Position numbers and translations under genes: made by a program. Of a stretch of DNA of 64,000 nt, positions 32,817 to 42,097 are shown in pieces; the first letter of the stretch is position 1, and every line of letters starts with the position of its first letter. The notes below the pieces were generated by a model. The model worked only from the letters and a program-made list of their open reading frames with translations. It searched no databases and was not told the origin of the DNA. This stretch comes from an uncultured Granulosicoccaceae bacterium. GTDB taxonomy: Bacteria; Pseudomonadota; Gammaproteobacteria; Granulosicoccales; Granulosicoccaceae. The stretch is from the NCBI GenBank assembly GCA_937957915.1, contig CALGNZ010000124.1, positions 1 through 64,000 on the forward strand, written 5' to 3'.

Positions 32817-33365
32817 CTAACCCGTATTCCGTGCTTCATCGTCGTCAGACTGGTTTTCTGCCTGCTCGGGTCGCGAGCGACCTGCTACGTTAAGTGCGAC
32901 CACGGAGGCACCCTCAATGGCGTTAGCATGAGGCTCGACCTGCCCGGCGAATTGCCTGGCATGCACCGCAGCCGGTACAGACACCCTCATTTGAGAGTCC
33001 GGCGCACGGTTTTCCTGAAGCCGCTCGATAGAGCCGTCGTTGTGCATGGTTACGATATCGCCTGAACGCAAGTCGTTAGTACCACCGCGCACGCCGGTAA
33101 TTACCGGCAAAGAACGAGCATTTGCCACTTCCGCTACATAGGCTGGCAGAGCATCAGTTTCAGTAATAATCGCCCTGGCCAGGTCAAACAGGCAATTCCA
33201 GTGTGGTGGAATCTCTGTTGCTACCAGAATTTCGCCTTCCCGAAATTTGTCCAGTTCGGCTTCATCTCGAATGACGTGCACGATGCCACTGACGGCATCA
33301 TCTCCGGCAACTCTATTCCCCTGTACAACAGGCGGTCGATCGTAACCTGAACTCGGTATTGGCAT
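32817..33365 (-). CDS. Stand-alone PEP-utiliser-type swivel domain, phosphohistidine lost
   Basis: A 182-aa protein. Residues about 25-110 match the mobile phosphohistidine domain of PEP synthases and pyruvate phosphate dikinases: GIVHVI..., EGEILVATEIPPHW, ARAIITE and LPVITGVRGGTNDLRSGDIVTM. The conserved G-G-x-x-S-H-A-A motif is replaced by DALPAYVA, so the phosphorylated His aligns with Tyr76. It therefore cannot act as a normal phosphocarrier. The C-terminal 70 residues are unlike the family. The next gene starts immediately after its stop. I infer a binding or regulatory role. Confidence 0.65.
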   Translation of the reverse strand: MPIPSSGYDRPPVVQGNRVAGDDAVSGIVHVIRDEAELDKFREGEILVATEIPPHWNCLFDLARAIITETDALPAYVAEVANARSLPVITGVRGGTNDLRSGDIVTMHNDGSIERLQENRAPDSQMRVSVPAAVHARQFAGQVEPHANAIEGASVVALNVAGRSRPEQAENQSDDDEARNTG

Positions 33366-33868
33366 TACGTATGGCCTCTAAAACAACATTCAATAATCGG
33401 CATGCTGCTGGCGAGGCAGAAACTTATCTACGCGCCGCAGAATTCAGACGACAGACCTGGACTGTTTCGGCCACCGGCTTCAAAAGGGTTCTTGTAACCA
33501 TTTAGCGCAGGGTCTGTGGTGGTTCCAACCGCGTCGTCGCACATTCGCATACCGGAACCGCAAGGTTTTCGGCCGCTCTGGCATTCCTTTGATAACCCAT
33601 AAGTAGCATTAATCTGAAAATGCCAACATCGTTACAATAAATTATAAAACCAATCATCCTTATCAAGCTGCTCCATTGGCAGTCGAAAACAACTCAGAGA
33701 CCTGAGCTCAGATTGCAATTCAGTTGTTCCGACGGGCAGCCACGAGTTCTGGAGAAACGAAAATGGAACCACTGCTGCAGCCAGACACCTCCGACAACAC
33801 TTTCATTGTTTAACGGGTAGCACTAACGGCAAGGAGCTGTAAACGATTCAAAACTGATTGGAGAAGGT
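33366..33868. other. Gap before the HPt gene
   Basis: A 503-bp divergent gap between the swivel-domain gene and the HPt gene. I see no gene or clear structure; it must carry both promoters. An AT-rich stretch with TACAATAAATTATAAAAC near 33634-33651 could belong to the rightward promoter. Confidence 0.45.
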
Positions 33869-34216
33869 ATGAATTTTCAACTGGAACAGAGCGCCATAGA
33901 AGGAATTCGTGCGCTACAGCGACCGGGCAGACCCGATATCCTTGCTCGTCTGGTGAATCTCTATCTGGATAATACTCCGGTACTCATTGCCGACATCAGG
34001 GACGGCGTTTCCGCCAACGATGCCGATCGAGTGAAAATGGCAGCGCACACTCTCAAATCGAGTAGCGCGTATCTTGGCGCAACATCCCTTGCAGACCAGT
34101 GCGACAAGCTTGAGCAAAAAGCTGCAAACAACGATCTTTCCAAGGCAGGAAGCTATATCGAAACGATTACTACCGGTTTTGAAGCCGTTAGCGATCAAAT
34201 CCAAAAATACGGTTAG
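33869..34216 (+). CDS. Histidine phosphotransfer (HPt) protein
   Basis: A 115-aa all-helical HPt domain. The phosphorylation site is His60 in MAAHTLKSSSAYLGA. AGAAGG precedes the ATG. Its stop overlaps the GTG start of the REC-GGDEF-EAL gene (TTAGTG), so the two are coupled and the REC domain next door is the natural phosphotransfer partner. No histidine kinase is in the window, so the phosphate source is encoded elsewhere. Confidence 0.9.
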   Translation: MNFQLEQSAIEGIRALQRPGRPDILARLVNLYLDNTPVLIADIRDGVSANDADRVKMAAHTLKSSSAYLGATSLADQCDKLEQKAANNDLSKAGSYIETITTGFEAVSDQIQKYG

Positions 34217-36405
34217 TGCATATCAATTCGTTGGGCGCACTCCCCTCCAATCGTGTGGACAGCCCCGTCACAACTGCGGACTTACGCATCAATCCACTGG
34301 TGCTGCTGGTTGACGATGACCCAACCGGTCAGTTGATGGCTTCAGAAGCACTTGAGGCAGAAGGGTTTGATGTAATCGAGGCTGTTGATGGTGTAGAAGC
34401 CGTTCAGCTGTTTGCACAACACAAGCCGGATATAGTGGTGATGGACGTCGTGATGCCTCGCATGGATGGTTTCGCCGCCTGTGCCCAGATCAGACAGAGC
34501 GCCGCTGGCAAGCATGTGCCAGTGTTGATGGTGACCGGCTTAAACGATATTGACTCGATCAAGAAAGCCTATGAATTCGGCGCAACCGACTTTGTTACCA
34601 AGCCTATAAACTTTTTCACCCTACCGTATCGTGTTCACTACATGATACGTGCGAAGGCGACCGCTGACGAACTGCGCGAAAGCCGTGCCAAGCTTGATAA
34701 GGCGCAGCGCATTGCAAAACTCGGGCACTGGGAATGGCAAACGCAGGACGACCAGTGCCTGTGGAGTGCGGAATGCGCTCGCATCCTGAACGTGTCGAAA
34801 CTCGGTAATACACTACATACGTTGATCGAGTGCATTCACGCAGACGATCAGGTAATGGTTAATGCGCTGCTGGAGCGGACCAAAATCGATTCGCAGCGGT
34901 TCTCTACAAAATTCAGAACCAGAACCGACAATGCTGATCGGTCGAGAATTATCCAGGTCGAGGCTGAGCCAGACTCAACCGGCACGATGGTTGGCACGCT
35001 CCAGGACATTACCGAGCGGGCTAACGCCGAAGAGCAAATCCACAACCTCGCCTACTTTGACCTTGTAACAGGCTTGCCGAACCGCGCAAACCTGAACGAC
35101 ATGGTCGACAACGCGATCACCAAAGCACGGATCGGTAACAAGAAGTTCGCACTGCTGTTTCTGGATCTGGATCGCTTTAAACAGGTTAATGACAGCTTTG
35201 GCCACAATGTAGGCGATGCACTGTTGCGCAGTGTCTCTACGCGACTGGGCGAAGTGATCAGAGAAACCGATTGTGTGGGCCAGATTGACGACTCGGTAGC
35301 CGCCATCAGACCCCCGGACAAAATCGCCCGACTGGGTGGAGATGAGTTTGTCGTATTACTGGACAGCATAGAACGGGTAGAGGATGCCGCCTACGTCGCC
35401 AGGCGAATCTGTAAGTCTCTGGCAAAGACATTTCAGCTCAGTGAAACTGATGTCCATATCAGCACCACCATTGGCATCAGTATTTACCCGGCTGACGGTA
35501 AAACCCCTGACGAGCTATTAAAGCACGCTGACGTGGCGATGTATCATGCCAAAGAACAAGGACGCAACTGCTACCATTTTTACTCGCAGAGTATCCATAA
35601 ACTGTCGCTTGAACGTTTTGCACTGGAGCGAGACCTCAGAGAATCTCTGGAGTCCGGTGGCTTTCACCTGGAATACCAGCCCAAGATATCTATTCGGACT
35701 GGTGATATCACCGGTGTCGAGGCATTGGTACGTTGGGAACACCCTACCCGCGGCAGAGTAAGCCCGGCTGACTTTATTCCATTGGCCGAAGAAACAGGAC
35801 TCATTCTGCCATTAGGTGAATGGGTGCTGAGAACAGCCTGCCAACAAATGGCGGAGTGGATAGAGTGTGGCATACAGCCTTTTGTCATGGCGGTGAATTG
35901 TTCATCGATCCAGTTAGTTCGCACTGACATGACCAACGTTATTAAGTCTGCACTTGACGCCACGGGTCTGGATCCAACCTGCCTTGAAATCGAGTTAACT
36001 GAAAGTCTTCTGTTGCAGAACGTTGAAGAAGGCATTGCAATACTGCAAGCCTTGAAGTCACTCGGTCTGCACGTGTCGATAGATGATTTTGGTACCGGGT
36101 TTTCATCGCTCAGTTATCTAAAGCGCCTGCCCGTAGATAAGCTAAAAATTGATCAGTCGTTTATTCGTGACCTCAATACTGACCCGGGTGATGCGGCAAT
36201 CGTCACATCGATGATAACGCTTGCGCACAACCTCGACCTGACCGTTATTGCCGAGGGCGTGGAGAACACTGAACAACTCGGTTTTCTACGCGCAAACCGA
36301 TGTGACGAAATTCAGGGGTTTCTCATTAGCAGGCCGCAGCCAGCCGACGACCTGCAACAGTGGATAGAACGGTTTAACTCTCAGTTGACCGATAAAGCTG
36401 CCTGA
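34216..36405 (+). CDS. REC-PAS-GGDEF-EAL cyclic-di-GMP response regulator
   Basis: A 729-aa cytoplasmic protein, GTG start overlapping the HPt stop. REC domain about 27-145 with acidic pocket DDD (33-35) and phosphoacceptor Asp77; PAS about 155-270 (KLGHWEWQTQDDQCLW); GGDEF domain about 285-455 with intact GGDEF at 374-378; EAL domain about 475-720 with EAL at 502-504, NCSS, ELTES, DDFGTGFSS and the KIDQSFI motif. Both catalytic sites look intact. There is an insertion of about 16 residues ahead of GGDEF, so that two RxxD inhibitory-site motifs exist: RETD (349-352) and RPPD (365-368), the second at the canonical 5-residue distance. Confidence 0.93.
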   Translation: MHINSLGALPSNRVDSPVTTADLRINPLVLLVDDDPTGQLMASEALEAEGFDVIEAVDGVEAVQLFAQHKPDIVVMDVVMPRMDGFAACAQIRQSAAGKHVPVLMVTGLNDIDSIKKAYEFGATDFVTKPINFFTLPYRVHYMIRAKATADELRESRAKLDKAQRIAKLGHWEWQTQDDQCLWSAECARILNVSKLGNTLHTLIECIHADDQVMVNALLERTKIDSQRFSTKFRTRTDNADRSRIIQVEAEPDSTGTMVGTLQDITERANAEEQIHNLAYFDLVTGLPNRANLNDMVDNAITKARIGNKKFALLFLDLDRFKQVNDSFGHNVGDALLRSVSTRLGEVIRETDCVGQIDDSVAAIRPPDKIARLGGDEFVVLLDSIERVEDAAYVARRICKSLAKTFQLSETDVHISTTIGISIYPADGKTPDELLKHADVAMYHAKEQGRNCYHFYSQSIHKLSLERFALERDLRESLESGGFHLEYQPKISIRTGDITGVEALVRWEHPTRGRVSPADFIPLAEETGLILPLGEWVLRTACQQMAEWIECGIQPFVMAVNCSSIQLVRTDMTNVIKSALDATGLDPTCLEIELTESLLLQNVEEGIAILQALKSLGLHVSIDDFGTGFSSLSYLKRLPVDKLKIDQSFIRDLNTDPGDAAIVTSMITLAHNLDLTVIAEGVENTEQLGFLRANRCDEIQGFLISRPQPADDLQQWIERFNSQLTDKAA

Positions 36406-36861
36406 ATAATCATAGAGCGATCGCGTACCAAACGCGATCTGCTGATGATACAAAAGAAAGCGGTGTTCGTAACTAACGTTAACCAGTCTGCAGGAGGTAC
36501 TGCAGACGCAGAGCCGTTGCTACAGCACGCCTCATCATCTATTCCAAAATATCGATAAAATTCTATTCATCAGCAGGTAACGATAAATGCCGTGTGTTAT
36601 TCGTAGTGTCTGCAGCACAAGCGGTTAACAGTCTTTTTCGGCAGCCTGTTCTGCAAACAGCATAGGTGGCAAATAGGGTGATTACCGTGTGCGCTGGTGA
36701 AACATGCTGTTACATTCTTTACGCTATTACGATGCCCCACGTCATTGACATCGCGATACCCACTCCATACCATCGCTTAAAGGTCTACAATCAACAAATA
36801 TCCTTTTGCAGTTAGTCATTAGAGATCGCTGCACCCCCTATTCAAATACTCAGGAATCAGC
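36406..36861. other. Gap after the GGDEF-EAL gene, with two hairpins
   Basis: A 456-bp gap without a gene. Two perfect 8-bp hairpins stand near its start: GATCGCGT / ACGCGATC (36419-36439, loop ACCAA) and GTCTGCAG / CTGCAGAC (36486-36507, loop GAGGTA). Neither has a T-run. The right half presumably carries the promoter of the RND operon. Confidence 0.6.
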
Positions 36862-39183
36862 ATGCTGCGCTCATACATGGAATGGCTTATAAAATTTCGC
36901 TGGATCGCGATTTTAATTACCTTGGTGGTCATCGGAGCGCTTGCCTCCGGAGGCAGATTCCTGTCATTTACCAGCGACTATCAGGTTTTCTTCGGTGAAA
37001 CCAACCCGCAACTTGCGGCTTTTAACGATCTGCAGGATACCTACTCAAAGAATGACAATGTACTGATCATGCTGGAGCCGGCTGACGGCAAAGTATTTAA
37101 TCAGGACACTCTGCAAGCGGTGGTCAGTCTGACAGAAATGGCGTGGCAAACACCCTATTCAAGCCGCGTCGACTCGCTCAGCAACTTTCAGTATACCTAT
37201 GCCGAGGAAGACGATCTTATCGTAGAAGACCTGATTGAGGACGCTGCAAACCTCGATCAGCCAGCACTCGACAAACTGCAGGAAATTGCACTGGCGCAGC
37301 CACTGCTTGTCAACCGCCTGCTGTCGCCTTCGGCACATGTTACCGGCATCAATATCACTTTCGAATTGCCAAACCTCGATGCTGCCAATGAAGCCATTGA
37401 AGTGGTGACCTTTCTGGACGGTGCGCTTGAGCAAATAAAACAGGACCACCCCGACATCCGTGCTTACAAGACCGGTGTTGTTGTCATGAACAAGGCGTTT
37501 CCGGAAGCTTCATTTAAAGACATGAGCACGCTTATACCTGCCGCCTTTGGCATTATCCTGCTCGGGTTTCTGATCTTCACCCGCAGTGTCTGGGGAACAC
37601 TGGGCTCACTGATTGTAATGATCATGTCAATTATGGCTGCCATGGGAACCGCAGGCTGGATGGGTATCGTACTCACACCACCTTCGGCGTCGGCACCAAC
37701 ACTGATTCTGACCCTGGCTGTCGCTGATTGCGTGCATTTTCTCGTCACATTTTTCCAGGGCCTCAGAAGCGGCAGCGACAAGTACACCGCCATCAAGGAA
37801 AGTGTGCGAGTGAACTTCAATCCAATTTTTCTGACATCCCTGACCACGGCCATCGGGTTTCTGAGTATGAACTTCAGTGACTCACCACCCTTTCATGACC
37901 TCGGGACGATTACCGCAATCGGCGTTATCTACGCATTCTTTTTGTCGATCTTCTTTTTACCAGCCCTTATGGCCGTATTGCCGGTAAAAATGGCAACCCG
38001 ATCCGGCTCGGCAAAAAGCTCAATGGATGGACTGGCTAACTTTGTAATCAAGTACAACAAACCACTGCTTATCAGCATCGGCATACTCATCGTTGGCCTT
38101 GTTGCGCTTATCCCTAAAAACGAATTGAACGACGTTTTTGTAAACTACTTCGACAAAAGCATACAATTCAGAGCTGATACCGACCACATCAGTGAAAACC
38201 TGACAGGCATGTATTTCGTTGACTATAGTTTGGACGGCAAGGACCCCAGCGGCATCAACCAACCTGACTACATCGCACAACTTGAAATGTTTGAAAAGTG
38301 GCTGCAACAACAGCCCGAGGTAAAGCATGTTAACGCACTGTCAGAAACCTATCGTCGCCTGAACAAGAACATGCACGCTGACGATAGCAGCTACTATCGA
38401 ATACCCGAAGAACAGGAACTGGCCGCACAGTATTTGCTGATGTACGAAATGTCGTTACCTTTTGGACTGGATCTGAACAATCAGATCAATGTTGATAAAT
38501 CCGCGTCTCGACTCACAGCAACACTCGAAACCCTTTCATCGAAACAGGTATTTAACTTTGAAAGTCGTGTGCAAAACTGGATGACCGACAACACCCCGGA
38601 TCTGATTACCGAGGGCTCCAGTCCGACCATTATGTTTTCCCACATCGCCAAACGTAATATCATCAGTATGCTGACAGGTACCACTCTCGCGCTGATCCTG
38701 ATATCGGGAATCCTGATGGTCTCCTTGCGTTCAGTGAAGTTCGGTATACTCAGTCTTGTGCCGAATCTGGTGCCGGCAGGCATGGCTTTCGGAGCATGGG
38801 CGTTATTTGTAGGGCAAGTCGGACTGGCAGTTTCTGTGGTTGCCGCAATGACACTTGGCATCGTCGTGGACGACACAATACACTTTCTCAGCAAGTACCT
38901 GCGCGCCCGCCGCGAGCGGGGCATGAACACTGAGGATGCAATTCGCTATGCATTTAACACCGTGGGCGTAGCACTGTTTATCACTACTGTTATCCTAACT
39001 GCCGGATTTATGATCATCGCACAGTCAACCTTCCTGGTTAACGCTAACATGGGGCTATTGACGGCGATCACCATTTGTATCGCCTTGTTTGTCGACTTTC
39101 TATTCCTGCCACCACTGTTAATGCTGGTAGATCGAGACAAAAGCGAAGACATCGACACTAGCGCAGAGTTGGTTCCGGGCTAG
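36862..39183 (+). CDS. RND-superfamily exporter (MMPL type)
   Basis: A 773-aa inner-membrane protein with two repeats, each a TM helix, a large periplasmic domain (about 35-220 and 425-590) and five further helices (about 12 in total). The proton-relay-like polar residues appear in TM4-type segments LAVADCVHFLVTFF and LGIVVDDTIHFLSKYL, and GTAGWMGI and GAWALFVGQVGL are the paired TM stretches. CAGGAATCAGC precedes the ATG. It heads a three-gene set with a LolA-like periplasmic protein and an outer-membrane barrel, suggesting lipid or hydrophobic compound transport across the envelope. Confidence 0.88.
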   Translation: MLRSYMEWLIKFRWIAILITLVVIGALASGGRFLSFTSDYQVFFGETNPQLAAFNDLQDTYSKNDNVLIMLEPADGKVFNQDTLQAVVSLTEMAWQTPYSSRVDSLSNFQYTYAEEDDLIVEDLIEDAANLDQPALDKLQEIALAQPLLVNRLLSPSAHVTGINITFELPNLDAANEAIEVVTFLDGALEQIKQDHPDIRAYKTGVVVMNKAFPEASFKDMSTLIPAAFGIILLGFLIFTRSVWGTLGSLIVMIMSIMAAMGTAGWMGIVLTPPSASAPTLILTLAVADCVHFLVTFFQGLRSGSDKYTAIKESVRVNFNPIFLTSLTTAIGFLSMNFSDSPPFHDLGTITAIGVIYAFFLSIFFLPALMAVLPVKMATRSGSAKSSMDGLANFVIKYNKPLLISIGILIVGLVALIPKNELNDVFVNYFDKSIQFRADTDHISENLTGMYFVDYSLDGKDPSGINQPDYIAQLEMFEKWLQQQPEVKHVNALSETYRRLNKNMHADDSSYYRIPEEQELAAQYLLMYEMSLPFGLDLNNQINVDKSASRLTATLETLSSKQVFNFESRVQNWMTDNTPDLITEGSSPTIMFSHIAKRNIISMLTGTTLALILISGILMVSLRSVKFGILSLVPNLVPAGMAFGAWALFVGQVGLAVSVVAAMTLGIVVDDTIHFLSKYLRARRERGMNTEDAIRYAFNTVGVALFITTVILTAGFMIIAQSTFLVNANMGLLTAITICIALFVDFLFLPPLLMLVDRDKSEDIDTSAELVPG

Positions 39184-39231
39184 CAATAGCAACCAGCCTC
39201 CCCAATTTTCATTTACAGGACAAGACAGGTT

Positions 39232-40032
39232 ATGAAACAGCTTACAAAGCTATCCATCACACTGCTTACCGCAGGTACTCTTGGTTTATACGTACCCGCT
39301 GCCACCGCACAGACTGACGAGGAGAAAGGCCTGGCTATTGCCGTCGAGGCAGACCAGCGTGACCAGGGCTTCGTCGACAGTACAGCGAACATGAAAATGA
39401 TTCTTCGCAATCGCTCAGGAAAAGAGAGCATTCGCAATGTCCGCGTGAAGACACTGGAAGTCACCGGAGACGGTGACAAAAGCCTTTCAATCTTTGATGA
39501 ACCGGCAGACGTCAAGGGAACCGCGAGTCTGACCTGGTCTCACTCGCAAAAGCCCGACGAACAATGGCTATACCTGCCTGCCTTGAAGCGTGTAAAAAGA
39601 ATCTCCTCGAAGAACAAGTCCGGGCCCTTCATGGGCAGCGAATTCGCCTTTGAAGACATAGGGTCACAGGAAATAGACAAGTACACCTATAAATACCTTC
39701 GCGATGAAGCTTTAGATGGCACAGATACTTTCGTCCTCGAGAGATTCCCCACTGATAAAAACAGTGGTTACACAAAGCAGATTGCGTGGATAGAAAAAGA
39801 ACGCTACATCGCTCATAAAGTAGAATACTATGATCGCAAAGGCGCACTGCTAAAGACGCTTTCTGCCAGTGGTTTCGAGCAGTTTCTGGACAAACACTGG
39901 CGCCCTACGCAAATGGACATGCTCAATCATCAAAGCGGTAAATCAACCACATTGATGTTTGAGAACTATGCCTTTAAAACTGGCTTGTCGGACAAAGACT
40001 TTGCAAAGAATGCACTTAAAAAGCTGCGCTAG
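39232..40032 (+). CDS. Periplasmic LolA-like outer-membrane lipoprotein-sorting family protein
   Basis: A 266-aa exported protein; signal peptide to about residue 26 (ATAQTD). The mature part is one half-barrel as in the LolA-like/DUF family paired with RND exporters: MKMILRNRSGKESIRNVRVK, WLYLPALKRVKRISSKNKSG, PFMGSEFAFEDIGSQEI, YTKQIAWIEKERYIAHKVEYYD. GACAGGTT precedes the ATG. It lies 48 bp after the RND gene and 22 bp before the barrel gene. It probably carries a lipid or other hydrophobic molecule between the RND pump and the outer membrane. Confidence 0.87.
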   Translation: MKQLTKLSITLLTAGTLGLYVPAATAQTDEEKGLAIAVEADQRDQGFVDSTANMKMILRNRSGKESIRNVRVKTLEVTGDGDKSLSIFDEPADVKGTASLTWSHSQKPDEQWLYLPALKRVKRISSKNKSGPFMGSEFAFEDIGSQEIDKYTYKYLRDEALDGTDTFVLERFPTDKNSGYTKQIAWIEKERYIAHKVEYYDRKGALLKTLSASGFEQFLDKHWRPTQMDMLNHQSGKSTTLMFENYAFKTGLSDKDFAKNALKKLR

Positions 40033-40054
40033 GCCCGCAACTGCTCATGGTTCA

Positions 40055-41311
40055 ATGACCACAGCGCGAGCGTTACTCGCGCCTGTGACAGCTACCCTGG
40101 GTACAGTACTGAGCACCGTTCTCGGCCTGGCTGCACTGCCTCTCATACTTGCTACCGATTCCCACGCTGTAGACTGGCGCGGCAACGTATCAACCGAGCT
40201 GACCTATTTTCCCGAATATTCAGCAGATCGCGAGAACTGGAAGTCGCGTGCATCCATTGCAGCGGATGTCGAAATTTTTCACGACTTCAGTGACGAAGTA
40301 ACACTGACCGTGCACCCGTTCGCGCGCATCGACCAGCGAGATGACGAACGCACACACACCGACTTTCGAGAGCTGATTCTAACCACCACCGGCGATAACT
40401 GGGAGTTTAGCGGCGGACTGGGTACGGTGTTTTGGGGTGTCACCGAGTCACGCCATCTGGTCGACGTAATCAATCAGACCGATGGTGTAGACAGTGTCGA
40501 TGGCGAGGACAAACTCGGCCAGCTGATGTTGAACCTGAATCTGTTTCGCGACGTCGGCGAGTTTCAGTTTTATTTGCTTCCGCACTTTCGCGAAAGAACA
40601 TTCGCCGGAATCGACGGCAGACCGTTTGTCGGGGCACTGGTCGATGAAGGCCGGGCACAGTTCGAATCTGATCGCGGAGACAGAAACATAGATGGCGCTG
40701 TCAGATGGTCACAGAGTTATGACTACTGGGACGTCGGTTTGCACTACTTTAACGGTACGGCACGCGACCCGCTACTGACTCCGGTTGTCAGCAATGGCGC
40801 TCTTCTTACGCAGGATGGCGTTGTTGTATTGGCACCCCGTTACATTCAGATGGAGCAGGTAGGCCTGGACGCACAGGGCCTGTACGGCGATCTCAGTGTC
40901 AAGGCAGAGATAGTTGGCAGGTATGGCGATGAGATCGATAACCACGTTGAGTTGGTCAGTGGTATCGAATACACGTTAGTTGGTGTCTATGAACGCATCG
41001 ATTTGGGTATTGTAGCTGAGTACCTATGGGACGAACGCGGTGATGAAGCCACACATCCCTTTCAGAATGATTTACTCGCCGGTTTCAGATTTGCCCTGAA
41101 CGATGAAAGATCAACTGATGCGCTGCTGGGCATTATTCAGGATCTGGATGGCGGGGCAACCACCCTGTCGCTCGAAGCCAGCACCCGCGTGTTTGACGCA
41201 CACCGCCTTTCCCTGGAAGCACGGCACTTTGCCAATACAAGCGACGATGCGAGTTTTGCCGCTTTCCGCGACGAGAGCTTTATCAAACTGGACTTTAGCT
41301 ACTTCTTCTAG
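40055..41311 (+). CDS. Outer-membrane beta-barrel protein
   Basis: A 418-aa protein from the ATG at 40055 (an upstream in-frame ATG lies inside the preceding gene). Signal peptide to about residue 38 (ATDSHAVDW). The mature part is alternating amphipathic strands ending in the C-terminal aromatic signature FIKLDFSYFF, typical for BamA recognition. It completes the RND/LolA-like/barrel triad. No porin-type specificity can be read. Confidence 0.82.
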   Translation: MTTARALLAPVTATLGTVLSTVLGLAALPLILATDSHAVDWRGNVSTELTYFPEYSADRENWKSRASIAADVEIFHDFSDEVTLTVHPFARIDQRDDERTHTDFRELILTTTGDNWEFSGGLGTVFWGVTESRHLVDVINQTDGVDSVDGEDKLGQLMLNLNLFRDVGEFQFYLLPHFRERTFAGIDGRPFVGALVDEGRAQFESDRGDRNIDGAVRWSQSYDYWDVGLHYFNGTARDPLLTPVVSNGALLTQDGVVVLAPRYIQMEQVGLDAQGLYGDLSVKAEIVGRYGDEIDNHVELVSGIEYTLVGVYERIDLGIVAEYLWDERGDEATHPFQNDLLAGFRFALNDERSTDALLGIIQDLDGGATTLSLEASTRVFDAHRLSLEARHFANTSDDASFAAFRDESFIKLDFSYFF

Positions 41312-41347
41312 CCATAATTGAGTTTTAGGCATGCAACTCACCAGCTT

Positions 41348-41791
41348 ATGGCCAATGACCCGATTCAACAGACCGCGAAGAGAATAGCCGGAACTGACCA
41401 CCCGGCTCTGGAACGTCGCCTGAAACACGATATGTTCGAGGCCATCACACGCGTCAAGCCGGACCTCGCGACAGGTGTAGACTTCGACAAAGATGTGATG
41501 AGCGGCGTTTTCTTCGAAGGCCTGAAGTCTACCCTCCAGGGCATTGCCGTAGTCAAACTCGAAAACGCGATCAGCTTCTACGACCGGGTCGGCTGGAAAG
41601 ACGCCTATCTCGACAAGCCACTCGCCGATTTACTCACGACATTTCAGGTGGACAAAATAACCGAGAAAATTAAATTACAGTCGGTACACGACATCTCGTA
41701 CGTCTCTCAGAAAAAAATCGACAAGCTGCTCGGAGATATAGAGGCAGCAAGACTCTGGGAAACGCTTAAGGGGTATCAACTGGATAGTTGA
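41348..41791 (+). CDS. Small cytoplasmic protein of unknown function
   Basis: A 147-aa soluble protein (ATG 41348; a TTG 30 nt earlier is in frame), 36 bp after the barrel gene and probably in the same operon. Mostly helical: ALERRLKHDMFEAITRVKPD, FYDRVGWKDAYLDKPLADLL, KIDKLLGDIEAARLWETLKG. No signal peptide or family recognised. Confidence 0.6.
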   Translation: MANDPIQQTAKRIAGTDHPALERRLKHDMFEAITRVKPDLATGVDFDKDVMSGVFFEGLKSTLQGIAVVKLENAISFYDRVGWKDAYLDKPLADLLTTFQVDKITEKIKLQSVHDISYVSQKKIDKLLGDIEAARLWETLKGYQLDS

Positions 41792-42097
41792 GAGCAAAAG
41801 CAGATCACCCCCTGACCTCGTCGACATCACCGATCCGGATAGCGGTGATGCACGATCCGCGAGCAGGGAAACCACGCGCTACGCCTGCATCGACGGCATC
41901 ATTTCCAAACTGCACGCGGCGATGGAACACGCGACATTTGAACACGCGGCAATGGAAAAGAGAGCATAGGTAAAAATTGAGAGGCGTTTGATCACCCTAT
42001 CGCACCCACTACACTTGATCCTCACTACTAACTGCTTTCTATAGATCTCTCGCCCCCCTCAATGCGACAGCGCAATTGTATGCCGGGGCGTAAACTC
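41792..42097. other. Convergent gap with a hairpin and short repeats
   Basis: A 306-bp gap between convergent genes. It has a perfect 8-bp hairpin CATCACCG / CGGTGATG (41825-41850) and imperfect direct repeats of ACACGCGRCAWT around 41915-41955. No T-run follows, and no gene is supported. Confidence 0.55.

Noticed and set aside
41792-41969. Open frame continuing past the stop of the 41348 gene
   Set aside because: It is in a different frame (plus one) and needs a frameshift near the stop; the seen frame reads well to its own stop, so a shift is not supported.
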